Below are positions 52,456-60,871 of a DNA stretch of 64,000 nucleotides, in pieces (the first letter of the stretch is position 1; each line of letters opens with the position of its first letter). The position numbers and the translations under genes are program-made. This stretch comes from an uncultured Prevotellaceae bacterium (GTDB lineage Bacteria > Bacteroidota > Bacteroidia > Bacteroidales > Bacteroidaceae): positions 16,144-80,143 of the forward strand of contig CACXTX010000003.1 in assembly GCA_902770635.1 (NCBI GenBank), in the 5' to 3' direction. Below the pieces are notes generated by a model. That model did not search any database. It saw only the letters and a list, made by a program, of their open reading frames with translations, and was not told the origin of the DNA.

Positions 52456-53334
52456 ATGAAACGGGAAATGAAAGAAATGAAAGAAAAGAAGGAAATGAAA
52501 GAAAAGAGAAATGCCAAAAAGAGTTTTTGGCTAAGTACCATTCTTCCTTATTCATTTGCATTTCTCATTACTCATTTCTCATTTCTCATTTGCAATGCAC
52601 AAAAGGTCATCACCAACAGCCAGATGATAGGCATTGGTGGCACGAATGTGCTGGACACCTACCTGTCTGCCGAACACTTCAAAGGGTTTGGCATCAGTTA
52701 TCTGTCGCATACGGAACGCCAACGGACAGGGCACCGATGGTCCACCATTCTGGAGCACGAAGCCAACCTGTCCAGCGTCAAAGACCGCGTTGACAAGAAA
52801 CAGGAGCTGGAAGGTGCCTACAACCTATATTGGGGCAAGCTGTACAGCTGGCAATTGCTTGACGGCAAGTTGCGCCTGCAGGCTGGTGGAGTGCTGAATG
52901 CCTCGCTGGGATTCATTTACAACACCTCTAACTCCAACAACCCTGCCCAGGCACGAGCCCATTTGAACATCATGCCGACAGCGGTGGCATCCTATCGTTT
53001 CCAACTGTTCCACAAGAACACGGTGGCTCGCTACGAAGCAAACCTTCCCCTAGCGGGCATCCAGTTCTCGCCCAACTACGGACAGTCGTATTACGAGATT
53101 TTCTCACGTGGCAACTACGACCACAACATCGTACCCACCACCTTTGTCAGCGCCCCCGAGTGGCGCCACCTGTTCACTATCGACACAGCCATCAGCAACA
53201 AGTTCACACTTCGCATAGGCTATCTGGGCAACATGCAGCAATCTAAGGTGAACGGACTGCGCCAGCATATCTACACCCACCGCTTCATCATCGGCTTTAC
53301 CCGTCGTTTCTCTCTCATCTCCCATGCCCTATGA
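52456..53334 (+). CDS. DUF3316-like outer-membrane protein with repeat-encoded signal peptide
   Basis: A 292-residue predicted beta-rich envelope protein, similar to the DUF3316 family of Bacteroidetes. The start is at ATG 52456; several other in-frame ATGs follow in a 9-nt ATGAAAGAA repeat that encodes MKE units. The signal peptide's hydrophobic core (THFSFLIC) is encoded by CATTTCT-type heptads. The 5' repeat and the heptads are partly complementary, so the start region may fold. It overlaps the S41 gene by 4 nt. Confidence 0.65.
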   Translation: MKREMKEMKEKKEMKEKRNAKKSFWLSTILPYSFAFLITHFSFLICNAQKVITNSQMIGIGGTNVLDTYLSAEHFKGFGISYLSHTERQRTGHRWSTILEHEANLSSVKDRVDKKQELEGAYNLYWGKLYSWQLLDGKLRLQAGGVLNASLGFIYNTSNSNNPAQARAHLNIMPTAVASYRFQLFHKNTVARYEANLPLAGIQFSPNYGQSYYEIFSRGNYDHNIVPTTFVSAPEWRHLFTIDTAISNKFTLRIGYLGNMQQSKVNGLRQHIYTHRFIIGFTRRFSLISHAL

Positions 53335-54326
53335 AAAAATATCTAGTATATCTAGTCTCTCTAGTCTTTCTAGTTTCGTGCATAGACACCGAAGAACGCT
53401 CCAATACGCCGACGGGAAATTTCGAGGCACTCTGGCAGATTATCGACGAGCACTACTGTTTCTTCGACTACAAGCAGAAGGAATACGGGCTCGACTGGAA
53501 TGAGGCATACCATAAATATAAGGTACGCATAAGCGACAAGATGAACGAGGACCAACTCTTCGAGGTGTTGTGCGACATGCTCAGCGAGTTGCGTGACGGA
53601 CACGTGAACCTCACCTACTCTTCCGACTACGGACGCTACTGGGCCTGGCAGGAGGCTTACCCCAAGAACTTCAGCGACACGTTGGAGCGTCGCTATCTGG
53701 GTACCGACTATAAGATAGCCAGCGGACTACGCTATCGCGTATTGGACGACAACATCGGCTACATCCGTTACGAGACGTTCCAACAGCCCATTGGCGAAGG
53801 CAACCTCGACGACGTGCTGTCCTACCTGGCTCTTTGTCGCGGACTCATCATCGACATTCGCAACAACGGTGGTGGCGAGCTGACTACGGCAGAAAAGCTG
53901 GCTGCCCGCTTTGTCCACGAGAAGACACTTGTGGGCTATATGCAACACAAGACGGGGACGGGACATAACGATTTCTCCAGCATGGAACCGCAATACCTGG
54001 AACCCTCCCGCAATCTCCGCTGGCACAAGCCCGTCTGCGTACTGACCAACCGTAGCGTGTATAGTGCTGCCAACTCGTTTGCCGTCATGATGCGCGCCCT
54101 TCCCCATGTCAAACTGGTTGGCGACCATACGGGAGGCGGCAGCGGCATGCCCATGAGCAACAGCCTGCCTAACGGATGGACTGTCCGCTATTCGGCCTGC
54201 CCGATGTACGACAAAGACCGCCAGCAGACCGAGTTCGGCATAGCCCCTGATATCCAAGCTTCTATCGGTGACTCTTCGACGGAGGATCATATCATTGAAA
54301 CAGCACGCCAAGTTTTAACAAAATAA
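53331..54326 (+). CDS. S41-family peptidase lipoprotein
   Basis: A 331-residue secreted lipoprotein (Cys17 in FLVSC) of the S41 peptidase family. Conserved regions are LSELRDGHVNLTY, RGLIIDIRNNGGGELTTAE, NRSVYSAANSFA (likely Ser nucleophile) and GDHTGGGSGMP. The catalytic lysine of CtpA-type enzymes is not evident, so it may follow the tricorn-like Ser/His scheme. Its signal peptide is encoded by four 9-nt repeats CTAGTNNNN. It overlaps the upstream gene by 4 nt. Confidence 0.85.
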   Translation: MKKYLVYLVSLVFLVSCIDTEERSNTPTGNFEALWQIIDEHYCFFDYKQKEYGLDWNEAYHKYKVRISDKMNEDQLFEVLCDMLSELRDGHVNLTYSSDYGRYWAWQEAYPKNFSDTLERRYLGTDYKIASGLRYRVLDDNIGYIRYETFQQPIGEGNLDDVLSYLALCRGLIIDIRNNGGGELTTAEKLAARFVHEKTLVGYMQHKTGTGHNDFSSMEPQYLEPSRNLRWHKPVCVLTNRSVYSAANSFAVMMRALPHVKLVGDHTGGGSGMPMSNSLPNGWTVRYSACPMYDKDRQQTEFGIAPDIQASIGDSSTEDHIIETARQVLTK

Positions 54327-54327
54327 A

Positions 54328-54435
54328 TTTGGTTTTTTCCTCGCTTATTCGTACCTCTGACCTACGGTCTTAGGTACTCTCGCTCGAAAAAACTCAAAAA
54401 TCTTTTGGTTTTTTCCTCGCTTATTCGTACCTTTG
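54328..54435 (+). repeat. Duplicated promoter before tRNA-Leu
   Basis: A 32-bp segment from TTTG to the -7 box occurs twice: 54328-54359 (-7 TACCTCTG) and 54404-54435 (-7 TACCTTTG), with one mismatch. The second is a full consensus promoter with a 20-nt spacer, 43 nt before the tRNA. The first has one substitution in the -7 box and may be weaker. Confidence 0.85.
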
Positions 54436-54478
54436 CAGCCGTTTAGAATTCCATTCAGGAATTGACTTCGTCTATTCT

Positions 54479-54560
54479 GCGCCTGTGGCGGAATTGGTAG
54501 ACGCGCTAGACTTAGGATCTAGTGTCTCGCGACGTGCAGGTTCGAGTCCTGTCAGGCGCA
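54479..54560 (+). tRNA. tRNA-Leu(TAG)
   Basis: An 82-nt class II tRNA. Acceptor GCGCCTG/CAGGCGC, anticodon stem CTAGA/TCTAG with loop CTTAGGA (anticodon TAG), a variable arm TGTCTCGCGACGT, T arm CAGG-TTCGAGT-CCTG, discriminator A, CCA not encoded. Confidence 0.96.
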
Positions 54561-54570
54561 CCGCAAAGAG

Positions 54571-54610
54571 AAGACCGACATCCATCATGGACGTCGGTCT
54601 TTTCTTTTTT
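54571..54610 (+). terminator. Terminator of tRNA-Leu
   Basis: A 9-bp stem AAGACCGAC/GTCGGTCTT, extended by TCC/GGA after a mismatch, with TTTTCTTTTTT following. It is a strong intrinsic terminator. Confidence 0.9.
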
Positions 54611-54628
54611 CTATATCATTGAATCTGG

Positions 54629-55105
54629 CTATTTTTCTTCCTTCTTCGGCGTATAGCGCACTGTCAGCGTGGGCGTATAGGTGTTCTCGAGAATCACGGA
54701 GATAAAGCCATCGGAGGTGTCGAAGTTAGCCACCTTATGGTCGTCCTTCAGAATGGGGCAGTCGGGCCATGCGTCGAGTTCCTTTTCCAGATTGTCGTGC
54801 AGACGTTGCCACATTACACGGGTACTATCATTGTTATCGGCGATATAACTCTCCTGAACCACCTGCAGCTGTTCGCCTGAGAAAGCCACCAGCACGCGGT
54901 AAGGCATGTTCTCGCCAGCAAGCACAACGGTCTGTCCGCTGTCGGAAGCGGCACTGTCAACGGCAAAGCCACGCGCCACCAAAGAGTCAACAAACTGAGT
55001 AACCGGCATCGTGAATGCCAAGCCACGATAATTAAAGGGAGCCCTGTCCTCAGAACAGGCCACGAAAGCAAGGAAAGCCATACAGGCAAAAACGAATTTT
55101 TTCAT
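54629..55105 (-). CDS. Hypothetical lipoprotein
   Basis: A 158-residue lipoprotein (lipobox FVACSED, Cys17) with no recognised domain. It contains repeated amphipathic segments. It is divergent from the HMA gene; their -7 boxes form an inverted repeat. Function unknown. Confidence 0.7.
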   Translation of the reverse strand: MKKFVFACMAFLAFVACSEDRAPFNYRGLAFTMPVTQFVDSLVARGFAVDSAASDSGQTVVLAGENMPYRVLVAFSGEQLQVVQESYIADNNDSTRVMWQRLHDNLEKELDAWPDCPILKDDHKVANFDTSDGFISVILENTYTPTLTVRYTPKKEEK

Positions 55106-55126
55106 ATCTTTACGACTAATTTGGGG

Positions 55127-55166
55127 GCAAAGTTACAACTTTTTATAAAAATATTCGTAACTTTGC
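55127..55166. promoter_or_regulatory. Mirror-image divergent -7 boxes
   Basis: GCAAAGTTAC (55127-55136) and GTAACTTTGC (55157-55166) are a perfect 10-bp inverted repeat, each containing a TAACTTTG -7 box, for the lipoprotein (-) and the HMA protein (+). The 20 nt between are T- and A-rich. Confidence 0.75.
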
Positions 55167-55229
55167 GCCAAAATAATTATGGTAACTTAAATCTTTCGTA
55201 GAAGTATGTAACCAAAAAATAAACGTGAC

Positions 55230-55745
55230 ATGAAAAGAATCTTACTCATCGCGCTGGCTGCCATTACCTTGCAGTCAGCCTCAGCAGCCGACACGCTGAC
55301 GGTACGCATTGCCGACATGCACTGCCAGAAGTGCTACAACCGCATCTCCGAGCGTCTGGGCAAGTTGGAGGGCATCGACTCGCTGGCTCCCCATCTGGAC
55401 AAGTCGTACATCTTCATCCGCTACGATGCCAACCGTACCAGCCGTGCTGCCATCCGTGAGGTCATCAACAAGGCTGGCTACACGCCCGTCAACTACTACA
55501 CCAGTCCGAAGATAGAGTACGGCTACTACCTGCTGCCTGCCAACCAGGCTAACCAGGAGACCCTGGAGGCCGTGCTGGCACTCGATGGTGTGGAGGACGT
55601 GAATGTGAACACCACGCGCAAGACGCTGGCTGTCACCTTCTTCAATGACGAGACTACTGCCGACAAGCTGCTGGACGAAATCCACAAGGCAGGCATCGAC
55701 GCCAAGCTCCCGAAGCCTCATGAGTGCTCGGAAGAAAAGAAGTGA
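55230..55745 (+). CDS. Periplasmic heavy-metal-associated domain protein
   Basis: A 171-residue secreted protein (signal to SASAAD) with two HMA-like domains. The first (about 22-90) has the metal site MHCQKC (C32, C35); the second (about 98-165) lacks the cysteine pair. It may carry copper or another metal in the periplasm. It ends in a terminator shared with the convergent M16 gene. Confidence 0.82.
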   Translation: MKRILLIALAAITLQSASAADTLTVRIADMHCQKCYNRISERLGKLEGIDSLAPHLDKSYIFIRYDANRTSRAAIREVINKAGYTPVNYYTSPKIEYGYYLLPANQANQETLEAVLALDGVEDVNVNTTRKTLAVTFFNDETTADKLLDEIHKAGIDAKLPKPHECSEEKK

Positions 55746-55752
55746 AAAAAAA

Positions 55753-55780
55753 AGCGCTCGGGGTTTTCCCGAGCGTTTTT
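55753..55780. terminator. Bidirectional terminator between HMA and M16 genes
   Basis: An 8-bp stem CGCTCGGG/CCCGAGCG with A-run before and T-run after, so it functions on both strands for convergent genes. Confidence 0.9.
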
Positions 55781-55781
55781 A

Positions 55782-58595
55782 TTATTCTGACAACATCGTT
55801 ACCTCGATGCGCCGCTTGGCAGCCAGTATCTTCTGTGCCATGCGCTGCACCTGTTCGGCGGTCACCTCACTGACCATCTTCTTGTAGTCCTTGTCAAAGT
55901 CGGCCTCGTCGTCCAGCTCGTGCCAGATGATGTAGCTCCAGTAGTCGTTGGTGATAGCCGCCTGGTCGTACTGCTTCAACAGGTACTTGCGCACCTTGTC
56001 CATGCTCGATGCCAAGGGGCCACGGTCGGCCATGTGCTGCAACTGCTGATAGACGATGGGGTTCAGTTCGTTGTAGCGGTTGGGGTCGGCGTTATACGAT
56101 ATGCGCAACATCGCGGTGGGCGTGTCGTGCTTGTCCAGACTGGCAGCCACGCGCACGCCATAGGTGCCACCCTTCTCCTCGCGTACCGAGTCGGTATAGG
56201 CTATCTGCAACACGCGGTTCAGGAAGTCCAGTTCCAGGTCGGCCTGTGGGGTGAAGGGGATGTCGGCGGTATAGTATATGCTGACGTTAGCCAGCGGTGT
56301 CGCCATCTTTTTCTTAAAGGTACGCGTGAAGTCGCCCGCTACTATCTGCGGCACGTTCTTGTAGTTCGTCACCTCGTGCTTTCCGGTGGCAGGCAGCGTA
56401 GCCAGATACTGGCACACCAGGTGGCGCAGTTCCTGCTCGTCGTAGTTGCCGATGATCACCGTCTTGAAGTTCGAGGCATCGCTGAACCGCTGTTTGTAGA
56501 TGTCCATGATGCGGTCGTAGCTTACCTTCTCCAGCGTCTTCTGCAGCAGGGGTTCCGTGCGTGGGTTATGTCCATAGAGAATGGCAGTGATGGAGTCGTT
56601 ATAATCCACCTTGGGCGATGCGTTGCGGTTGGTCAGGAAGGCGTGTGTGCGGTTCATCAGGCTCTGGAAAGCCACCTCGTCGCGTCGTGGCTGTGTGAAA
56701 TAGAGATAGGCCAGTTCGAACATGGTCTTCATGTCCTTGACGGACGATCCTCCCGTGATGCTCTGGCTCCTGATGCCTACCGACGGCTGCAGCTTCACCG
56801 ACTTGCCGTTCAGCATGCGTCGCAGCGTGGTCTGGTCGAAGTCGGCCACACCCGCCTCGGTGATGGCACTGGCAATGAGCGAGAAGTTAGGCACGTCCTC
56901 GTTGGGATAGAGCGACAGTCCGCCGGCAGCCTTCATGCGGAAGGACACGGCATCGGCACTGAAGTCCGTCTTGCGCACATACACCTTCATGCCGTTCGAC
57001 AGCACCCACTCCGTGAATCCGTTGGTGCCAAAGGGTTTCTCGCTGACAATGCTTCCCGGCTTGGGCAGTTGGCTTATCAGCGTCGTGGCCAGCTGCTGTT
57101 CGGGATAGGGCGCATAGTCCAGCTGCTGGGCAGCCAGCACCACTTCCTCTATCTGCTGTTCGGTAGGCAGTTTCACCGACTCCTTGTCGGGGGCGTACAT
57201 CACGGCCACCTGGTTCTTGTCGGTTATCAGTTCCTTCACGGCGCGGTTCACCTCGTCCAGCGTCACCTCCTTGTCAAAGGTCTTGGTACACTCCAGCTGC
57301 TGATCTACCGACATCATGGGCTCGTTGGTCAGGAAGTGCTGGATGCACCCACTCACATAGTGCGAGTTGCGGAAGTCGTTACGCTGGTTGGCGCGGCGCT
57401 CTGCCGAGTTCAGGTAGATGCTCTTGGCACGAGCCAGCTCGCCCTGTGTGAATCCGTGCTGGCGGGCACGCTCTACGGCACCCACCGCCGTCAGTATGCC
57501 GCCCAGTATGTTGTCCTGCTTGCAGCTGACCGACAGCGAGAAGCTCTCCTTGGTCCTGCTGACAAAGAACACGCCGCCCCTGGCGGTGGCACTCTGGAAG
57601 GGAGGCACTGCCTGTTGGCGCACCTCGGCCAGCCGGTCGTTCAGCATCGTACCTATCAGGGCGTCCACATAGTCGCCACGCAGGTATTTCATGTCGCTCT
57701 TCTCAGCGTCGGGCGTTGCCTCGCGCTTCTGGTAGAGGTGGAACAGCACGATGGGCTGTTCGGCATCCTTCTCAATGGCCACTATCATGGAGTCGTTGTC
57801 GTTCACGGGATAGTAGATGCGCTCTGCCCGGTTCTTGGGCAGGGGGATGGACGAGAACACCTTCTTGATTTTCTTCTCCATCTTGTTCACGTCGATGTCG
57901 CCCACCACCACGATGGCCTGCAGGTCGGGGCGATACCACTTATGGTAGTAGTCGCGCAGGTCCTGATAGGGGAAGTTGTCCACGATGTCCATCGACCCGA
58001 TGGGCATGCAGTCCTCGTACTTCGTACCCTTGTATATCTTCGGCATAGCCTGCTCCATCAGTCGCTGCACGGCCTTGCCGGCACGGCGGGTGCGCCACTC
58101 TTCGTGTATCACGCCGCGCTCCTTGTCTATCTCCTTGTCCTCCAGCAGCAGGAAGTGGCTCCAGTCGTGCAGGATGAGCAGACACGAGTCGGCAATGCCC
58201 TCGCGCTTCATGGGCACCGACGAGATGTTGTACACCGTCTGGTCAATGGAGGTATAGGCATTCAGGTTGGCACCGAACTTCACGCCGATGGTCTCGCACC
58301 AGGGCACGATGCCCAGTTTCTTGCCCTTGCCGGGGAAGTTCTTCGTACCGTTGAACGCCATGTGCTCCAGGAAGTGGGCCAGTCCGCGCTGGCGTGGCTC
58401 TTCCAGAATGGAGCCTACGCGCTGGGCTATGTAGAAGTCGGCCAGCCCCTTGTCCTTGGCATTGTGGCGTATGTAGTACGTCATGCCGTTCTTCAGCTTG
58501 CCCGTGCGGACTTCAGGGTCCTGGGGCAGCGGTTGTGCTTGCAGGGCGGTTGTCACGGACAAGAGCCCCAACAGAACTATCAGTGTCTTTCTCAT
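55782..58595 (-). CDS. M16-family zinc metallopeptidase
   Basis: A 937-residue secreted insulinase-like peptidase. A signal peptide (1-20) precedes the inverted zinc motif HFLEH (74-78) with a second glutamate in HEEWRTRR (about 156). Four M16 repeats are expected, of which the first is catalytic. It may degrade peptides in the periplasm or outside the cell. The complementary strand carries a 905-residue ORF that I consider a codon-bias artefact. Confidence 0.92.
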   Translation of the reverse strand: MRKTLIVLLGLLSVTTALQAQPLPQDPEVRTGKLKNGMTYYIRHNAKDKGLADFYIAQRVGSILEEPRQRGLAHFLEHMAFNGTKNFPGKGKKLGIVPWCETIGVKFGANLNAYTSIDQTVYNISSVPMKREGIADSCLLILHDWSHFLLLEDKEIDKERGVIHEEWRTRRAGKAVQRLMEQAMPKIYKGTKYEDCMPIGSMDIVDNFPYQDLRDYYHKWYRPDLQAIVVVGDIDVNKMEKKIKKVFSSIPLPKNRAERIYYPVNDNDSMIVAIEKDAEQPIVLFHLYQKREATPDAEKSDMKYLRGDYVDALIGTMLNDRLAEVRQQAVPPFQSATARGGVFFVSRTKESFSLSVSCKQDNILGGILTAVGAVERARQHGFTQGELARAKSIYLNSAERRANQRNDFRNSHYVSGCIQHFLTNEPMMSVDQQLECTKTFDKEVTLDEVNRAVKELITDKNQVAVMYAPDKESVKLPTEQQIEEVVLAAQQLDYAPYPEQQLATTLISQLPKPGSIVSEKPFGTNGFTEWVLSNGMKVYVRKTDFSADAVSFRMKAAGGLSLYPNEDVPNFSLIASAITEAGVADFDQTTLRRMLNGKSVKLQPSVGIRSQSITGGSSVKDMKTMFELAYLYFTQPRRDEVAFQSLMNRTHAFLTNRNASPKVDYNDSITAILYGHNPRTEPLLQKTLEKVSYDRIMDIYKQRFSDASNFKTVIIGNYDEQELRHLVCQYLATLPATGKHEVTNYKNVPQIVAGDFTRTFKKKMATPLANVSIYYTADIPFTPQADLELDFLNRVLQIAYTDSVREEKGGTYGVRVAASLDKHDTPTAMLRISYNADPNRYNELNPIVYQQLQHMADRGPLASSMDKVRKYLLKQYDQAAITNDYWSYIIWHELDDEADFDKDYKKMVSEVTAEQVQRMAQKILAAKRRIEVTMLSE

Positions 58596-58693
58596 AATTA
58601 CATATTGTTATTGATTATCTTGCAAAGATACGGATAATTTGCCAATAAAAAAAGAAAATATACAGAAAATTCTCACATTACCTATTTTTAGGT

Positions 58694-58725
58694 ATTGTCC
58701 ATTTTAAAAAATTTTCGTAATTTTG
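58694..58725 (+). promoter_or_regulatory. Promoter of the DUF4876 gene
   Basis: -33 ATTG (58694-58697), 20-nt spacer, -7 TAATTTTG (58718-58725); the ATG is 40 nt downstream. Confidence 0.65.
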
Positions 58726-58764
58726 CACCATCATCAAGTTTATTAACTTAAATCAGAAAAGAAA

Positions 58765-59832
58765 ATGAAGAAAATTAGTAGTTTACTGCTCGCCGCTGCC
58801 ATGACCCTCGGTTTTGCAGCTTGCGACAAAACAGACAACCCAAGTAGTCCGACCATCGACCCCACCACTGAGGGACAGGTCATCATCAAGGAAATCAACG
58901 TAGGAGGCAGCGTGAAGGCCAGCACTGGCAAGGGCGCCTACGCTGGATGCAAGGGCATCATCCTCTACAACAATGGTGGCAAGGCCGTTACCCTCTCTAA
59001 CTTCGGTATCGCCTTCAGTGCACCCATGAATGCCAATGTCGAGAACAAGAACGTTGTCGATGGCAAGCTCTACTTCGAGGCTGAGGGCTGGATTCCCGCC
59101 CTGCAGGGACTGTGGTACTATCCCGGCTCCGTAACCATCCAGCCATACTCTGACTTCGTCATAGCCCTCACCAGTGCTATTGACCACACCCAGACCACCG
59201 ATGGCGCCTTGATGTTCGACCTCAGCAACGCCGACCTGGCTTGCTACGACCTCGACGTCTTCAACAACAAGGACCAGTACGAGGCTCCCGCCAAGGTGAC
59301 AGAAGACAAGTGGATGAAGGGCTTCAAGTACACCACTGCCAACGCATGGCCTGTCAGCATCCTGTGCCCCGCCCTCTACATCTTCTCTGCTCCCACCACC
59401 GTCACCCTGTCAACATGGCTGGCTGACGAGGCTAATGCCACCTTCGTCAATGGCGACACCAAGCAGTCGGTTGCCAACAAGGCTGCCAAGATTCCCATGG
59501 ATTGGGTCATCGACGGCGTAGAACTCTACCAGACCACTACTGTCGAGAAGAGCACCAAGCGTCTGCCCGCCTCTATCGACGCTGGCTACGGACTCTACCA
59601 GAGCGGCAAGTGCTACTCAGCCTATCGTAACATCGACGAGAAGGCTACCGCCAACCTGGGCGACAACATCAACAAACTGGTTTATGGCTACGACCAGGGC
59701 GTGGAGGGCACTACCGATCCTTCTGGCATCGACGCCGCTGCCTCAGCCAAAAATGGTGCCAAGATTGTCTATCAGGACACCAACAACTCTTCTATCGACT
59801 TCCACCTCCGCAAGGAATGGTCGCTGAAGTAA
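58765..59832 (+). CDS. DUF4876-type lipoprotein
   Basis: A 355-residue lipoprotein (LGFAACDK lipobox, Cys20). The sequence has the lamin-tail-like beta pattern of DUF4876 (for example GQVIIKEINVGGS, CKGIILYNNGGKAVTLSNFGI), common in Prevotella next to TonB receptors. It is probably displayed at the cell surface. No SusC/D pair is adjacent; a broken TonB-dependent receptor is 1.5 kb downstream. Confidence 0.8.
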   Translation: MKKISSLLLAAAMTLGFAACDKTDNPSSPTIDPTTEGQVIIKEINVGGSVKASTGKGAYAGCKGIILYNNGGKAVTLSNFGIAFSAPMNANVENKNVVDGKLYFEAEGWIPALQGLWYYPGSVTIQPYSDFVIALTSAIDHTQTTDGALMFDLSNADLACYDLDVFNNKDQYEAPAKVTEDKWMKGFKYTTANAWPVSILCPALYIFSAPTTVTLSTWLADEANATFVNGDTKQSVANKAAKIPMDWVIDGVELYQTTTVEKSTKRLPASIDAGYGLYQSGKCYSAYRNIDEKATANLGDNINKLVYGYDQGVEGTTDPSGIDAAASAKNGAKIVYQDTNNSSIDFHLRKEWSLK

Positions 59833-59875
59833 GAAGAGTGGAGCGAATGCGAAACTTAAATACCTAAATTAAAAT

Positions 59876-59918
59876 AAGGAGTCCGCACAAGCCTATGCCT
59901 GTCGGACTCCTTTTCTTT
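59876..59918 (+). terminator. Terminator of the DUF4876 gene
   Basis: A perfect 10-bp stem AAGGAGTCCG/CGGACTCCTT with a 17-nt loop, followed by TTCTTTTTG. Confidence 0.9.
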
Positions 59919-59928
59919 TTGTTTACGA

Positions 59929-60017
59929 CCGAGCGGCTATGTTCTTCGAACAAAGCCCGCTCGATTCTTGATGTTTCACTCTTCACTATTCACTCTTCAC
60001 TAGGGCGAAGCCCGCTA
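59929..60017 (-). repeat. Hairpin and TGA heptad array after the second smalltalk gene
   Basis: On the minus strand: the hairpin GGGC-TTC-GCCC and heptads (TGAAGAG, TGAATAG, TGAAGAG), then a longer hairpin CGAGCGG...CCGCTCG (about 59930-59963). It matches the array at 8.2 kb almost base for base. Confidence 0.8.
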
Positions 60018-60125
60018 GAACGGTCCGTATCCCATGCAACTGGTGGTTCCCAGTGCCGTCACGAAAGCTGTGAGAGCGGCTACTATCACCTTCACCACTA
60101 CCTCAATAATACGATTCTTCTTCAT
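60015..60125 (-). CDS. Smalltalk-like small protein (second copy)
   Basis: A 36-residue ORF with an MKKNR start, one hydrophobic stretch of V, I, A and L, TTSC and a short tail MGYGPF. It resembles the smalltalk protein at 16.2 kb in size, start and the C-terminal cysteine. It follows the second HU gene but no amidase gene comes after it. The role is unknown. Confidence 0.75.
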   Translation of the reverse strand: MKKNRIIEVVVKVIVAALTAFVTALGTTSCMGYGPF

Positions 60126-60188
60126 AACTCTCAATTATCAATTATCAACTTTCAACTATCAACTAGCGTAGCGCTAGCGAAGCGCTTA
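60126..60188 (-). repeat. TGA heptad array between HU and smalltalk genes
   Basis: The HU stop TAA continues into GCGCTTCGCTAGCGC, a hairpin-like block, then heptads TGATAGT, TGAAAGT, TGATAAT, TGATAAT, TGAGAGT ending at the smalltalk ATG. Sense orientation. Confidence 0.85.
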
Positions 60189-60689
60189 ATCTCCGTCTCC
60201 CAGGTTCTCGTCACCAGAATCCGTGGGGTTCGTGGTTCCGGAATCCGTGCCGCCCGTTGTTCCGCCGTTCTCATCGTCCTCGATGTCGCCGTCGTCCGTG
60301 CTGGTCACGCGCTTCACCTCCTTGCCGTCGCGGTCGTAGCAGGTGATGACGATAGCGGTGTTCTTCAGCTCGTCAATCAGCGAACTCTTCACCTTATTCA
60401 CGTCGTCCACCGACTTCGAGCGCAGTCCGAAGCGCATGGTTCCCAGTCCGGGCAGTGCCACGCTGTGGCCCTCGGTAGCCCACGCCTTGATCACCTCGCC
60501 GGCAGCGTCCCAGCAGGCCTGCATCACACCCTGGCTCACACCCGAGCGGAGAGCCGCCTCCTTAATCACCTTCTTCTGGTTCAGGTTCGAATACTGCTCG
60601 GGCGACATCACGTAGCGGTAAACGCCGGGGTCGTTAGGGTCCTTCGAAAATTTCAGTTTCTTCTCTACTGCTTTTACTTTCATTGTCAT
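60186..60689 (-). CDS. HU-related DNA-binding protein (second copy)
   Basis: A 167-residue HU/IHF-like protein: DNA-binding core (about 1-125) with VALPGLGTMRFGL, then a D-, G-, T- and S-rich tail ending NLGDGD, like the first copy at 16.5 kb. The start may instead be the ATG at 60683. It has a -7 box at 60784. The module here lacks amidase and ATPase genes and so looks incomplete. Confidence 0.83.
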   Translation of the reverse strand: MTMKVKAVEKKLKFSKDPNDPGVYRYVMSPEQYSNLNQKKVIKEAALRSGVSQGVMQACWDAAGEVIKAWATEGHSVALPGLGTMRFGLRSKSVDDVNKVKSSLIDELKNTAIVITCYDRDGKEVKRVTSTDDGDIEDDENGGTTGGTDSGTTNPTDSGDENLGDGD

Positions 60690-60783
60690 AGTTGTAATGT
60701 TTTTTTGTTGTTAGTAATAAATAGTTGGTAACTCACGCTTTGCCGATTCCGACCGTCCGATTTTTACGCGCTGGTCGACGTTG

Positions 60784-60791
60784 CAAAGGTA
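60784..60791 (-). promoter_or_regulatory. Promoter -7 box of the second HU gene
   Basis: TACCTTTG on the minus strand, about 95 nt upstream of the start. No clear -33 box. Confidence 0.55.
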
Positions 60792-60871
60792 AGAATCTTT
60801 CATTGCGGTTCACGAATCTTTCCCCAACTTTTTCGAATTTCCTAGCATCACTTTGCTCTCGCTGTTGCACT

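Noticed and set aside
55920-58637. A 905-codon plus-strand ORF opposite the M16 peptidase gene
   Set aside because: Its product is a low-complexity V-, H-, L- and Q-rich string without motifs, while the minus strand has a signal peptide and HFLEH zinc site. Long antisense frames arise from the codon bias of this G+C-richer gene.
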